Positions 53,810 through 63,130 of a stretch of DNA of 64,000 nt are shown here, piece after piece. The notes under the pieces were generated by a model. That model was not told the origin of the DNA. It worked only from the letters and a program-made list of their open reading frames with translations, and did not search any database. This stretch comes from Larkinella bovis (GTDB lineage: Bacteria; Bacteroidota; Bacteroidia; Cytophagales; Spirosomataceae): the NCBI RefSeq assembly GCF_042655385.1, contig NZ_JBHSMA010000002.1:62001-126000 (forward strand), written 5' to 3'. Each line of letters starts with the position of its first letter. Within the stretch, counting starts at the first letter, position 1. The position numbers and the translations under genes were made by a program.

Positions 53810-55153
53810 TCAATTACAGTAGTCGCTGATCGCTTTGTAGGACGGGGTGTAGCCAAGTTCGCCGGATTTGCTGAGGTCGAGGCAGCCGCCGTTTTCGTCA
53901 CCGAGGCTGTGGCGGATCAGGCCGCGAACATAGTATACTTCGGCATACTTCGGATCGAGTTGCAGCGCACTGTTGCAGTCCAGAATGGCTCCTTTCTGGT
54001 CGCCCTGCTGCGATCGAAGCAGACCGCGCGTAAAGTAGGCTTCGGAATACGTCGGGTTCAGTTCGATGGCTTTGTTCAGATCGGCCGTAGCTCCCTTGAT
54101 GTCATTGACTTTGCTCTTGCTGATGGCCCGGTTGAAAAAGGCTTCCGAGCGGTCGTTCGAGAGGGGAGCAATCACATTTCGTTGCTGGACGGCATTGCGC
54201 AAACCGTCGAGAACGTTTCGGGTAATCTTTCCATTATAAACTACCTTGGTTTCGGTAAGGTTGTCGTTGTTGATCTCAATGGCGGTAGTATAGTCCAGAA
54301 TGGCTCCGCGCTGATCTCCGATTTTTCCCCGGCTGAAGCCTCGCCCGTAAAATGCCCGGTAATGGCTGGCTTCCAGGGCGATAGCGCGGTCGTAATCGCT
54401 CATCGACCCTTTGTAATCTTCCAGTTTACTCTTGGCAAATCCCCGGTTATAAAACGATTCGCCGTCTTCGGGGGCCAGTTCAAGGGCTTTATTCAGATCG
54501 TCGATGGCTTTCTGGTATTGGGCCAGCTGGACCAGCGACGCGCCCCGGCCCGCATACGCCTGGGCCCGTTTGGGATTCAGTTCGATCACTTTGGCGAAAT
54601 CGGCCAGGCTCCCCGCAAAATCGTCTAGTTTCTGTTTGGTGATGCCCCGGGCATACAGCGCCTGAATGTGGTTGGGATCGATTTCAATCGTCTTGGAAAA
54701 ATCCTGCAACGCACCCCGGTATTGTTCCAGTCTGCTCCGACTGACACCCCGGAAATAATACGCCTGGGCGTCGTCAGGAGCCAGCTCAATCGCCCGGCTG
54801 AAGTCCATCAGGGCGGCCCGGTGGTCGTCCTGTTTGCTTTTGCTGACGCCCCGGCTCAGGTACGCGAGTGCGTCTTTTGCGTTCAGTTCAATGGCCCGGT
54901 CATAATCCAGAATGGCCCCCCGGTGATCCTTCAAATTGGCTTTGGCCAACCCCCGGTTGTAATAACTAGGGGCATTTTCAGGATTGGCTCCAATGGCCAT
55001 ACTAAAAGCCTGCAACGCACCCATAAAATCCCCCGATTTGCTTTTGGTGATACCCGCTTCAAAAAAACTGGCCGCGGTTTGTTGCGCCCACAAACCGGTT
55101 GTACTCAAAAGGACGCATAAGAGGAAGGAAAGAGGACGGTAATAAGTAAACAT
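53810..55153 (-). CDS. TPR-repeat periplasmic or secreted protein
   Basis: The 447-residue protein has a signal peptide (MFTYYRPLSFLLCVLLSTTG, cleavage after WAQ) and about twelve tetratricopeptide repeats of 34 residues (for example YYNRGLAKANLKDHRGAILD and AYLSRGVSKSKQDDHRAALM). It should form a superhelical scaffold for protein binding in the periplasm. The ATG at 55153 is chosen over one 23 codons upstream because of the signal peptide. A break in spacing around residues 280-310 (EINNDNLTETKVVYNGKI) interrupts the regular repeats. It converges with the AMP nucleosidase gene across the palindromic repeat. Confidence 0.9.
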   Translation of the reverse strand: MFTYYRPLSFLLCVLLSTTGLWAQQTAASFFEAGITKSKSGDFMGALQAFSMAIGANPENAPSYYNRGLAKANLKDHRGAILDYDRAIELNAKDALAYLSRGVSKSKQDDHRAALMDFSRAIELAPDDAQAYYFRGVSRSRLEQYRGALQDFSKTIEIDPNHIQALYARGITKQKLDDFAGSLADFAKVIELNPKRAQAYAGRGASLVQLAQYQKAIDDLNKALELAPEDGESFYNRGFAKSKLEDYKGSMSDYDRAIALEASHYRAFYGRGFSRGKIGDQRGAILDYTTAIEINNDNLTETKVVYNGKITRNVLDGLRNAVQQRNVIAPLSNDRSEAFFNRAISKSKVNDIKGATADLNKAIELNPTYSEAYFTRGLLRSQQGDQKGAILDCNSALQLDPKYAEVYYVRGLIRHSLGDENGGCLDLSKSGELGYTPSYKAISDYCN

Positions 55154-55562
55154 AAGTAAAATTACGGTTGAAAGGAAGGCATTGGAAATGCTAAAAATAA
55201 GCCTTGATTGCCTATGCTTCAACTTCTGGTTACATTAAATTTTTTTTGTTATGCCCTGATCGATAGGATAGTTATCATTTTTCTTTTCGATTAACAGGTT
55301 TTTATAGATGTACAACCAATTAAAATTCTGATAATCAGATGGTTGTAAGGAATAGGGTATTTATTACTACTAAAGGCGCTATCGGTGATATGTCGCTGTC
55401 TGACAAAACAAAATTATTGTAGTGACAAAATGTCTTATTAATTCAGATTATTTTGATTTTTTGTGACAAAATGGCCGCATTGGAAGGGTTTTTGGGTTTG
55501 GTACATAAGTTGACTAAAAGGGAGTGTAACCAAGAAATTAAAAACATAATCAACATACAGCC
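55154..55562. other. Divergent intergenic region, TPR protein / hsp20
   Basis: The 409-base AT-rich stretch carries three TGACAAAA direct repeats near hsp20 and a loose inverted repeat ACAACCA/TGGTTGT around 55313-55347. No gene or RNA is recognised. Confidence 0.5.
55401..55471 (+). repeat. Three TGACAAAA direct repeats upstream of hsp20
   Basis: TGACAAAA occurs at 55401-55408, 55423-55430 and 55464-55471, in steps of 22 and 41 bases, close to two and four helical turns. Position before a heat-shock gene suggests binding sites; this is inferred. Confidence 0.55.
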
Positions 55563-55985
55563 ATGAGAACTTTAGTCCAATACAACCAATTACCGTCTTT
55601 CTTTGATCACCTGGTATCGCGCGAATTCAACCGCCACTTCAACGCTCCGGCCAAAACCGCTCTGCCTGCGGTTAACATCAAAGAAGACGAAACCGCCTAT
55701 CATCTTGAACTGGCAGCACCGGGTCTGAAGAAAGAAAATTTTGAGATTAGCTTGAATAACAGCCAATTGACAATCTCGGCCAAGCTGGAACAAGCCAGTG
55801 AAGAAAAAACGGAAAACTTTACCCGGAAAGAGTTTAGCTTCAATTCCTTCGAGCGGAGCTTCCGGTTACCGAAGAACATCAATAGTGAACAAATTCAGGC
55901 CGCCTATACCGACGGTATCCTGAAAGTGGATCTGCCGAAAGTTGAAAAACCGGTGGTTGAACCCAAACAAATTGCCGTAGCGTAA
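55563..55985 (+). CDS. Hsp20/alpha-crystallin small heat shock protein
   Basis: The 140-residue chaperone has the alpha-crystallin domain (about 35-125) with VNIKEDETAYHLELAAPGLKK, FERSFRLPKNINSEQIQAAYTDGILKVDLPK and a C-terminal PKQIAVA tail that resembles the I-X-I/V motif region. It binds unfolding proteins without ATP. The upstream region carries repeats. It ends at a terminator. Confidence 0.96.
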   Translation: MRTLVQYNQLPSFFDHLVSREFNRHFNAPAKTALPAVNIKEDETAYHLELAAPGLKKENFEISLNNSQLTISAKLEQASEEKTENFTRKEFSFNSFERSFRLPKNINSEQIQAAYTDGILKVDLPKVEKPVVEPKQIAVA

Positions 55986-56005
55986 GATTAGTCACGCGTA
56001 GAAAG

Positions 56006-56037
56006 AAACCCCGGCCCGATTGGGCCGGGGTTTTTGT
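56006..56037 (+). terminator. Rho-independent terminator after hsp20
   Basis: A perfect 12-bp stem AAACCCCGGCCC / GGGCCGGGGTTT (56006-56017, 56022-56033) around GATT, followed by TT. Confidence 0.95.
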
Positions 56038-56107
56038 TTGCCAGTGCGTTAGTCTGTTAAATAGCCCGCGTTATGATCAAGTTGACGCCATTGGGTCCCG
56101 ACGCTGA

Positions 56108-56755
56108 CTAAGTTTCGCGGGTGTTGGACAGAAACGCTTCGAGCTTTTTGGGGTCCAGTTGGCCGTCGGTTCGAACCCCGCTGCAAACATCCAGGCCGAA
56201 CGGCTGTACGGTTTCAATGGCTTCCCGAACGTTTTCCGGTTTTAGTCCCCCGGCCAGAAAAACCGGTACCCGGCTCTGTTCCACAATCCGCCGGCTGAGC
56301 GCCCAGTCGTGTCGTCGGCCGGTGCCGCCCAGTTCCTTCACCGCCAGTTTCGGATTGCCCGAATCGAGCAGCAATGCGTCCACTTCTTCCGCCGACGCCA
56401 GCGCTTCGTCGATGCTCAGTTCGTCCAGAACATGAATGACCTGCACCAGTTTGATGCCCGGCAAGGCCGTCCGTAGAAGCCGGTAACTCCCTTCCGGCAA
56501 GGCATCGACCAACTGGAGGGTATTGGTATACGCCCGACGGTGGTGCTCGATGATGGCTTCGGCGGTGGGTTCGCTCGTCAGCAGAAACGTGGCGACCGGG
56601 GGCGGAACGGTTTGCGCAATGGTGCGGATGAGTTCGTCGCCAATGACGCCCGGGCCGCTGGGCATTTTCCCGACTAAACCCAGTGCCGATGCGCCGGCTT
56701 CGACCGCCAGGCGGGCTTCTTCGACGCTGCTGATGCAGCAGATTTTAACGTGCAT
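56108..56755 (-). CDS. Divergent TrpF-like (phosphoribosylanthranilate isomerase) protein
   Basis: The 215-residue (beta/alpha)8-barrel protein resembles TrpF: VKICCISSVEEARLAVEAGASALGLV at the N-terminus, LLLDSG for the catalytic Asp, FLAGGLKPENVREAIETVQPFGLDVCSGVR at the C-terminus for the phosphate site. It differs where TrpF is usually most conserved: KICG is KICC, the substrate Arg of the SXRXI segment is missing (MPSGPGVI), and QLHG is QLVD. The Cys is retained (C6). It is not in a trp operon. It may be a paralogue with another substrate; TrpF activity is uncertain. Confidence 0.7.
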   Translation of the reverse strand: MHVKICCISSVEEARLAVEAGASALGLVGKMPSGPGVIGDELIRTIAQTVPPPVATFLLTSEPTAEAIIEHHRRAYTNTLQLVDALPEGSYRLLRTALPGIKLVQVIHVLDELSIDEALASAEEVDALLLDSGNPKLAVKELGGTGRRHDWALSRRIVEQSRVPVFLAGGLKPENVREAIETVQPFGLDVCSGVRTDGQLDPKKLEAFLSNTRET

Positions 56756-56866
56756 ACCGAATCTATTCGACTAGTTGGATGGTTATTACTACAATTGACG
56801 GAACAAAGAAACCACGGCTGGCCTTACTATTCAGCAGAATCATGGTTGAACAGTTAATTTTGTAGT

Positions 56867-58111
56867 ATGAATTCACCGACGGACCCCTACGCTTCACTTC
56901 GCTACCCCGAATTTCGGTTTTTTGCTGCCAATAGTTTTCTGATTACGGCCACGCTTCTGATTCAGGAGGTGATTCTGGGCTATGAATTGTACAAAATGAC
57001 CCACGATCCGCTGGCGCTCGGCCTCGTCGGGCTGGCCGAAGCCCTGCCGTTTATTGCCTTGTCGCTGTTTGGCGGTCACCTGGCCGACCGGCGCGAGAAA
57101 CGCTCCATTCTGCAAATCAGCCTGTCGGTGATCATTCTGGGATCAGTCATTCTTTACTTTGTTTTTCAACCCTCGGTGGTCGCGCACTTGTCCCAAACCG
57201 CCCAACTGGCCGTCATTTACGGTGTGCTGGTGCTGATCGGAACCGCCAAAGGGTTTTATTCACCCACCAGTTCATCGCTGAAACCGTTTCTGGTGCCCCG
57301 CGAACTCTACGCCAATTCCTCCACCTGGAGCGGCTCGTTCTGGCAGGCCGGGGCCATTGCCGGGCCGGGAATTGCCGGTTTTCTGTACGTTTGGCTGGGG
57401 CTCGATAATTCGTTGCTGGTCGTGATCGGGTTGCTGCTGGTGTGTCTGGTGCTGGTTTCGATGATCAGCAAAAAACCGGTCGTGAAAATGGAGGGGCACC
57501 AGGACAGCCTGTGGAACAGTCTGAAGGAGGGCATCCGGTTTGTTTTTAGAACCAAAATCATTCTGTATTCCATTTCGCTGGATTTGTTCTCCGTCCTGTT
57601 TGGGGGCGTGGTGGCCATGCTGCCCATTTTCGCCGAGGATATTCTGAAAGTGGGCGCCGAAGGGCTGGGCGTGCTGCGGGCAGCTCCAGCCGTCGGGGCC
57701 ATCGGCACCATGCTGCTGCTGACCCGGTTTCCACCCACGCACAATGCCTGGCGGAATATGCTCATTGCGGTGCTCGGTTTTGGCATTTTTACCTTGGTGT
57801 TCGCGTTCTCGACCTCGTTCTGGCTGTCGGTAGTGGCACTGTTTGTGACCGGCGCGTTCGATAGCGTGAGTGTGGTGATCCGGAACACGGTTTTGCAGAT
57901 TTTTCCGCCCGACCACATGCGGGGTCGGGTGGCAGCCGTCAACGGGATTTTCGTCAGTTCGTCGAACGAGATTGGCGCGTTTGAATCGGGCGTGGCGGCC
58001 CGGGCGCTGGGCGTGGTGCCGTCGGTGGCGCTGGGGGGCGTCGTGACGTTGTTGGTGGTACTCTACGTCTATTACAATTCCAAGGAACTCTTTGCGGTCC
58101 GGTTAAGCTAA
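56867..58111 (+). CDS. MFS transporter (EntS-like)
   Basis: The 414-residue membrane protein has about 12 transmembrane segments. The start RYPEFRFFAANSFLITATLLIQEVILGYELYK and the motif FGGHLADRREKRSIL (MFS motif A) resemble the MFS_3/EntS-type exporters. Such proteins export siderophores or drugs, but the substrate is not known here. The gene is followed by an SMP-30-like gene at 93 bases. Confidence 0.88.
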   Translation: MNSPTDPYASLRYPEFRFFAANSFLITATLLIQEVILGYELYKMTHDPLALGLVGLAEALPFIALSLFGGHLADRREKRSILQISLSVIILGSVILYFVFQPSVVAHLSQTAQLAVIYGVLVLIGTAKGFYSPTSSSLKPFLVPRELYANSSTWSGSFWQAGAIAGPGIAGFLYVWLGLDNSLLVVIGLLLVCLVLVSMISKKPVVKMEGHQDSLWNSLKEGIRFVFRTKIILYSISLDLFSVLFGGVVAMLPIFAEDILKVGAEGLGVLRAAPAVGAIGTMLLLTRFPPTHNAWRNMLIAVLGFGIFTLVFAFSTSFWLSVVALFVTGAFDSVSVVIRNTVLQIFPPDHMRGRVAAVNGIFVSSSNEIGAFESGVAARALGVVPSVALGGVVTLLVVLYVYYNSKELFAVRLS

Positions 58112-58204
58112 GACGATTCGGTAACAAACCGGGGTATGGGTTGGAATAACGACCGGCATATCGTTAACTTACAGCCTGTAATCACAAACCATCCGCTCTT
58201 GAAC

Positions 58205-59065
58205 ATGCGTCTACTACACCTTCTGCTGGGCAGCAGCCTGTTGCTAACCGTTGCGCTATCGTCGTTTGAGTCCCCGAAAAAAGAAAAGAAACTGGTTAAA
58301 GTCTGGGAAACCGACTCCACCCTGAAAACGCCGGAATCGGTCCTGTATGATCCCAAAGGCAAGGTGCTGTACGTGGCCAATATTGTCGGGAAAGGCGACT
58401 CGCTGGACGGTGATGGTTTTATTTCGAAAGTATCGCTGGATGGCAAAATCGAAAACCTGAAATGGACCACCGGTTTGAACGCGCCCAAAGGCATGGGTAT
58501 TCACAAAAACCGGCTGTATGTTACGGACGTTTACCGGCTGGTGGCCATCAATCTGTCGAACGGGCAGGCCGAAAAAACCTGGGATGCCGACGACAAAAAG
58601 GCCTTTCTGAACGATGTCACCATCGATAAAGCGGGGACGGTTTACGTTTCCGATAACCGGAACAATAAAATTTACCGCCTGAAAGACGACCAGTGGGAAA
58701 CCTGGGTCGATGGGGGGGATATCAATAATCCGAACGGTTTACTGGCCGTGGGTACCAAAAAACTGATGGTGGGCAGCACCAAAATCGGGGCGTTGCAGGA
58801 AATGGACGTCGAAACCAAAAAGCTTACCAAGCTGGCCGATGGTATGGCCAATACCGACGGCATTGTGGCGGTGGGAAAGGATTTCATTGTTTCCGACTGG
58901 AACGGGCGGCTTTTCTACATCACGCCCGACGGCCAGAAACAGCAACTGATCGATACCCGGCCCGAAAAAGTCAATGCCGCCGATATCGACTACGTTCCCG
59001 GCAAAAAGCTGGTCGTTGTTCCGACGTTTTTCAGGAATAAACTCGTGGCGTATCGGGTGGAGTAA
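58205..59065 (+). CDS. SMP-30/gluconolactonase-like secreted beta-propeller protein
   Basis: The 286-residue protein has a signal peptide (MRLLHLLLGSSLLLTVALSS) and a six-bladed beta-propeller (about 30-286) with SMP-30/NHL-like segments: PESVLYDPKGKVLYVAN, LNAPKGMGIHKNRLYVTDV, FLNDVTIDKAGTVYVSDNRNN. The ATG at 58205 is preferred to one 23 codons upstream. Members hydrolyse lactones or bind sugars; similar Bacteroidota proteins are often misnamed ATP/GTP-binding. Specific metal ligands are not clear. Probably transcribed with the preceding MFS gene. Confidence 0.8.
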   Translation: MRLLHLLLGSSLLLTVALSSFESPKKEKKLVKVWETDSTLKTPESVLYDPKGKVLYVANIVGKGDSLDGDGFISKVSLDGKIENLKWTTGLNAPKGMGIHKNRLYVTDVYRLVAINLSNGQAEKTWDADDKKAFLNDVTIDKAGTVYVSDNRNNKIYRLKDDQWETWVDGGDINNPNGLLAVGTKKLMVGSTKIGALQEMDVETKKLTKLADGMANTDGIVAVGKDFIVSDWNGRLFYITPDGQKQQLIDTRPEKVNAADIDYVPGKKLVVVPTFFRNKLVAYRVE

Positions 59066-59076
59066 GCGTTAAGAAA

Positions 59077-59105
59077 AAAGGGGCAAAAAGGCCCCTTTAT
59101 TATTT
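59077..59105. terminator. Bidirectional terminator, SMP-30-like / argH
   Basis: An 8-bp stem AAAGGGGC / GCCCCTTT (59077-59084, 59091-59098) with a six-base loop lies between convergent ends, A-rich on the left and T-rich on the right. Confidence 0.8.
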
Positions 59106-59135
59106 TTGTACGCGTATAGCCTTCCGGCGGGAACG

Positions 59136-60488
59136 TCAGGGCTGCAATAGCCGTTCCACGGCCTGCTGTACCCGGGCGACGCCAAAACCCTGAAAAACCG
59201 TATCCATGTAAGCCACAATCTGGTCGTTGCCCAGATTGCCGATGCTGCCTTCGTGGGTATGGTGCAAGTCGCGCGGGGCGGTGTAGGTGCCGCCTTCCAC
59301 CTCGGTTTTCACGATTCGGTACGCTTCCCGGAAGGGGACGCCCTGCAACACCAGTTCATTGACCCGTTCGACGCTGAACAACAGATCGTATTTCGGATCG
59401 GCGAGCAGGTTAGGTTTCACCTGCACGTTTTCCAGCATGAAATCCGTGATCTGCAGACAGTCCAGGATTTCGTCAAAGGCGGGCATCAGAATTTCTTTGA
59501 GCAACTGCATGTCGCGGTGGTAACCCGACGGCAAGTTGCTCATCACCAGCGTTACTTCCATCGGCAGGGCTTTCAGGCGGTTGGTTTTAGCCCGCAGCAG
59601 TTCGGCTACGTCCGGATTTTTCTTGTGTGGCATGATGCTCGACCCCGTCGTCAGGGCGTCGGGCAGGGTCAGAAAACCGAAATTCTGGCTGTTGTAGAGG
59701 CAGATGTCCATTGCCATGCGCGAGAGCGTGGCGGCCACGGCGGCCAGGGCGGTCAGGGCGGTTTGTTCGGTTTTTCCGCGACTCATCTGCGCGTACACTA
59801 CGTTGACGTGCAGGCCTTCAAAACCAAGTAACTCGGTGGTTAGCGTCCGGTTCAGCGGGAACGACGAACCGTAGCCCGCTCCCGAACCCAGGGGGTTGCG
59901 GTTGGCCAGGCGGTAGGCGGCTTGCAGCGTCAGCATATCGTCGGCCAGGGCTTCGGCATAGGCCCCAAACCACAGTCCGAACGACGATGGCATGGCAATC
60001 TGCAAGTGTGTATAACCAGGCAACAAATCGTTCCTGTGTTGCTCCGACCGGGCAATCAGCCGGTCGAACACCTGCCGGGCCGCTTCGGCCACCTGCCAGA
60101 GCCGGTCGCGGGTAAAGAGCTTCAGGTCGACCAGTACCTGGTCGTTCCGCGACCGACCGCTGTGAATCTTCTTGCCAATATCGCCCAGTTTCCGGGTCAG
60201 CAGCAGTTCGACCTGCGAATGAACATCTTCGACGCCATCTTCAATCGCAAACTGCCCTTCCTGAATTTGCCGGTAAATCGTTAATAACTCTGCACACAGC
60301 ACGCTGAGCTCGTCATTCGTTAAAAGTCCGATGGTTTCGAGCATAGTCGCGTGGGCGAGGTTGCCGAGGACGTCGAACGGAGCGAGGTATACATCCATCT
60401 CGCGGTCGCGCCCGACCGTAAACCGTTCAATTTTGGCGGCTGCGGCCGAGGAGTTAGGGTCGGTATTGTCTTTTTGCCAGAGTTTCAA
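59136..60488 (-). CDS. argH: Argininosuccinate lyase
   Basis: The 450-residue enzyme splits argininosuccinate to arginine and fumarate. The fumarase-superfamily signature TGSSIMPHKKNPDVAEL contains the catalytic Ser loop, HSGRSRNDQV and GYTHLQIAMP the substrate sites. It is a little shorter than typical (about 460). It stands alone, with other arg genes elsewhere, and is divergent from nothing on its right: dps follows on the same strand 134 bases upstream. Confidence 0.95.
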   Translation of the reverse strand: MKLWQKDNTDPNSSAAAAKIERFTVGRDREMDVYLAPFDVLGNLAHATMLETIGLLTNDELSVLCAELLTIYRQIQEGQFAIEDGVEDVHSQVELLLTRKLGDIGKKIHSGRSRNDQVLVDLKLFTRDRLWQVAEAARQVFDRLIARSEQHRNDLLPGYTHLQIAMPSSFGLWFGAYAEALADDMLTLQAAYRLANRNPLGSGAGYGSSFPLNRTLTTELLGFEGLHVNVVYAQMSRGKTEQTALTALAAVAATLSRMAMDICLYNSQNFGFLTLPDALTTGSSIMPHKKNPDVAELLRAKTNRLKALPMEVTLVMSNLPSGYHRDMQLLKEILMPAFDEILDCLQITDFMLENVQVKPNLLADPKYDLLFSVERVNELVLQGVPFREAYRIVKTEVEGGTYTAPRDLHHTHEGSIGNLGNDQIVAYMDTVFQGFGVARVQQAVERLLQP

Positions 60489-60514
60489 GAGTGTAGCGAA
60501 TTCAGTGAATGCCG

Positions 60515-60522
60515 CAAAATTA
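60515..60522 (-). promoter_or_regulatory. Putative -7 box of argH
   Basis: On the minus strand TAATTTTG (60515-60522) matches TAnnTTTG, 26 bases before the argH ATG. No TTG is seen at -33. Confidence 0.45.
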
Positions 60523-60622
60523 AGCGGTATTTGGAAGATTTGGTAAAAAACAAAAACCGCCGAGCCCTTCCTGCGACAGAATGACTTGACGGATCGATGC
60601 GGAAAAGCGCCCTGGCGGAAAC

Positions 60623-61099
60623 TTAGCGGTTCAGAAAGGCCGAATACATCCAGACCAGTTTTTCCTGCTCCCGGATGTAATCGCTCATCAGGGCGTTGGT
60701 GCCTTCGTCGTCGATTTCGGCCGAGAGCGCCAGCAAATGCCGTTCTTTCTGCAGCAGAATTTTGAAAGCCTCCAGGATTTCCCCGATGGCTTTCCGCCCG
60801 TCGGAAACTTCTTTGCTTTCGGCAATGCTGGATACTTTGGCGTAGTCCGAATAGTTGTGGGCGGGCGTGTGGCCCAACGTCAGAATCCGCTCGGCAATTT
60901 CGTCGATTTTCAGCAGGGAACTGGTATACAGCTCTTCAAATTTCAGGTGCAACTCGAAGAATTTGTCCCCTTTGATGTTCCAGTGGTACCCGCGCGTATT
61001 CTGGTAAAACACGGAATAGTTGGCCAGCAATTCGTTCAGCAAGGTAGCCAGTTCTTCACTTTTTTCGGTATTGAGTCCAATGCGGTTCAGTGTTTCCAT
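60623..61099 (-). CDS. dps: Dps-family DNA-binding ferritin-like protein
   Basis: The 158-residue protein forms the ferroxidase dodecamer that stores iron and protects DNA. The ferroxidase residues are in TRGYHWNIKGDKFFELH (H39, H51) and KIDEIAER (D66, E70). The N-terminus lacks the Lys-rich DNA-binding tail, so the main role is likely iron or oxidant detoxification. It is preceded by an MFS gene on the same strand with a 91-base gap. Confidence 0.95.
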   Translation of the reverse strand: METLNRIGLNTEKSEELATLLNELLANYSVFYQNTRGYHWNIKGDKFFELHLKFEELYTSSLLKIDEIAERILTLGHTPAHNYSDYAKVSSIAESKEVSDGRKAIGEILEAFKILLQKERHLLALSAEIDDEGTNALMSDYIREQEKLVWMYSAFLNR

Positions 61100-61190
61100 A
61101 TTGTGTGTGTTGGATAAATCATTTTTGTGGAGTGGGACAAACCTGCATTTCTGAGTAGAAAATCACCCCATTTATTAACACACGATTCAC

Positions 61191-62420
61191 TCAGACGGTT
61201 TCCGAAATAACCGGTTTTACGCGCCCTGAAATCCACCAAAAACCGCCCGCCGACGTCAGGCACAACCCCAGCACCAGCACCCACAGCAGCGGGAAGCCGC
61301 CCCAGGCAACCACCTGCGAACCCAGGGCCGGGCCTGTGATCTGAGCCACCGCGTACGCCATCGAATACAGGGCCAGGTATTGCCCCCGGTTGTGGGAATT
61401 CGCCCGTTCGACCGTAAACGACTGCATGAACGGCATCGCCAGCATTTCGCCCAGTGTGTTGAAAAACACGCAGACTACCGCCAGTATGGGGGAAAAACCC
61501 AGATTGAGCAATACATACGAAAAACCGACCAGCGCCACACCCGAGGCAATGATCCGGGGTTTCAGGTGGGCATATCGTTTTTCAAGGTTGTAGATCAGCG
61601 GCATTTCGGTGAAGGCAATCATTAGCCCGTTCATGGTCATCAGCAGGCCAATCCGGGACTCGTTGAGTTGCAGAAATTGCTTGAGGTAAAGAGGAAATAG
61701 GCTGAACAACTGCCAGAAACCGATGGCAAACAAGGTCGTGGCCACGGTAAACAACAGGAACAGCGTGTCGCGGTAGGGCGACCCGGTTTTGGCATTGACG
61801 CCCTCCACTTCGGGCAGGGATGTGGTCGATTGCCCGGGAAGGGGCAAGTAAGCGCGTAAAACAAGGGCCGCCACAATGCAGGTGATCCCATCGACCCAGA
61901 ACAGGAGCCGGTAGTCGATGGCGGCCAGGTAACCGCCCAAACCGCCCCCGAGCGACCAGCCGAGGTTGATAGCCAGCCGGTTGAGCGAATAGGCCCGGGT
62001 CCGGTTTTCGGGCGTGCTGTAGTAGGCCACCGCCGACGAAACCGCCGGGCGGAAGGCGTCGCCCAGCAGTGTGTAGACGAACACCACGGCACACATGGCG
62101 TAAAGCTGTTCCGCCACCTGGAGAAAAATCAGGAAAAAACCGGCAGTCAGCAGGCTGAGAAACTGGATCGGATAAAACCCGAACCGATCCGACAATTTAC
62201 CACCCAGAAACGTCCCGGCCAGAGCCCCGGCCCCGTATACCGCCATTACCAGGCCTGCTTCCGTAACGCTGTAGTGCAGGTGCTGGGTCAGGTACAAGGT
62301 CAGGTAGGGCAGCACCATCGTACCGCTTCGGTTGATGAGCATGACCGCTCCCAACAGCCAGACCGGGGCCGGCAGGCCCCGGTAGGCATCCCGATACTGA
62401 CGGAAAAAGCGGCTGATCAT
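61191..62420 (-). CDS. MFS transporter
   Basis: The 409-residue transporter has about 12 transmembrane segments, an N-terminal YRGLPAPVWLLGAVMLINRSGTMVLPYLTLYL typical of the MDR-like MFS_1 group, and motif A LGGKLSDRFGFYPIQ. It may export a drug or sugar; the substrate is unknown. It lies between dps and the DUF1080 gene on the same strand. Confidence 0.88.
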   Translation of the reverse strand: MISRFFRQYRDAYRGLPAPVWLLGAVMLINRSGTMVLPYLTLYLTQHLHYSVTEAGLVMAVYGAGALAGTFLGGKLSDRFGFYPIQFLSLLTAGFFLIFLQVAEQLYAMCAVVFVYTLLGDAFRPAVSSAVAYYSTPENRTRAYSLNRLAINLGWSLGGGLGGYLAAIDYRLLFWVDGITCIVAALVLRAYLPLPGQSTTSLPEVEGVNAKTGSPYRDTLFLLFTVATTLFAIGFWQLFSLFPLYLKQFLQLNESRIGLLMTMNGLMIAFTEMPLIYNLEKRYAHLKPRIIASGVALVGFSYVLLNLGFSPILAVVCVFFNTLGEMLAMPFMQSFTVERANSHNRGQYLALYSMAYAVAQITGPALGSQVVAWGGFPLLWVLVLGLCLTSAGGFWWISGRVKPVISETV

Positions 62421-62476
62421 GCCGCAAAGGTTGTGGGTTGGCGGGGAATAAAAAAGCAGGATTTAGCGTAAGGACG

Positions 62477-63121
62477 TTATTTTCGCTTCAGTTCCTGCAG
62501 GCGAATATTGCGCCAGCGGACTTCCATCGGGCGCTCTACTTTGGTGCCGTGTACCTGCAGCGCGATGAATCCCTGCGTGGCCAGCGTGTCGGTATAATCC
62601 GTGGTTTTGACACCGTTCAGGTAGATTTTGACGGTTTTGCCAACGGCTTCGATCCGGTATTTATTCCAGTCAAACTTCTTGAAGGCCTGCCGGCCTTCGG
62701 GGTTGTTTTTCAGGTCGACCAGCCAGCCGCGCCGGGCTTCGTCGTATAAACCGCCACTCCAGGCCCGGGCCGCCGGGTCGATTTCGGCCTGGTAGCCGTG
62801 CACCCGTCCGTTCTTGAAATCCGGGCGGCTTTCGCTGCGGAACTGAATGCCGGAATTCATGCCGGTATCGACTTTGACCTCCAACTCCAGAATGAAGTCG
62901 TCGTAGTTTTTATCGGTACACAGAAACGTGTTCTGGGAGTTGGGTTTTGAAATGCCCACGATCTCGCCGTTTTCGATGCGGTAGTCGTTCTTCACCTTTT
63001 CTCCGCGAATGGTCCAGCCGGTAAAGTCTTTGCCGTTGAAAAGCTTGACCCATTTTTCTTTCTGAAAGGAATAGAAAAGGACGGTAATCGAGAGCACAAG
63101 AAGAAGGGCGGTTTTTTTCAT
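62477..63121 (-). CDS. DUF1080 (3-keto-disaccharide hydrolase-like) secreted protein
   Basis: The 214-residue protein has a signal peptide (MKKTALLLVLSITVLFYSFQ) and one DUF1080 concanavalin-like domain (about 25-210): WVKLFNGKDFTGWTIRG at the start, GEIVGISKPNSQNTFLCTDKNYDDFILELEVK and NSGIQFRSESRP in the middle, and LQVHGTKVERPMEVRWRNIRLQEL at the end. Some members hydrolyse 3-keto sugars. It is separated from the RecB-like gene by a palindromic element. Confidence 0.9.
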   Translation of the reverse strand: MKKTALLLVLSITVLFYSFQKEKWVKLFNGKDFTGWTIRGEKVKNDYRIENGEIVGISKPNSQNTFLCTDKNYDDFILELEVKVDTGMNSGIQFRSESRPDFKNGRVHGYQAEIDPAARAWSGGLYDEARRGWLVDLKNNPEGRQAFKKFDWNKYRIEAVGKTVKIYLNGVKTTDYTDTLATQGFIALQVHGTKVERPMEVRWRNIRLQELKRK

Positions 63122-63130
63122 GGATTTGGG

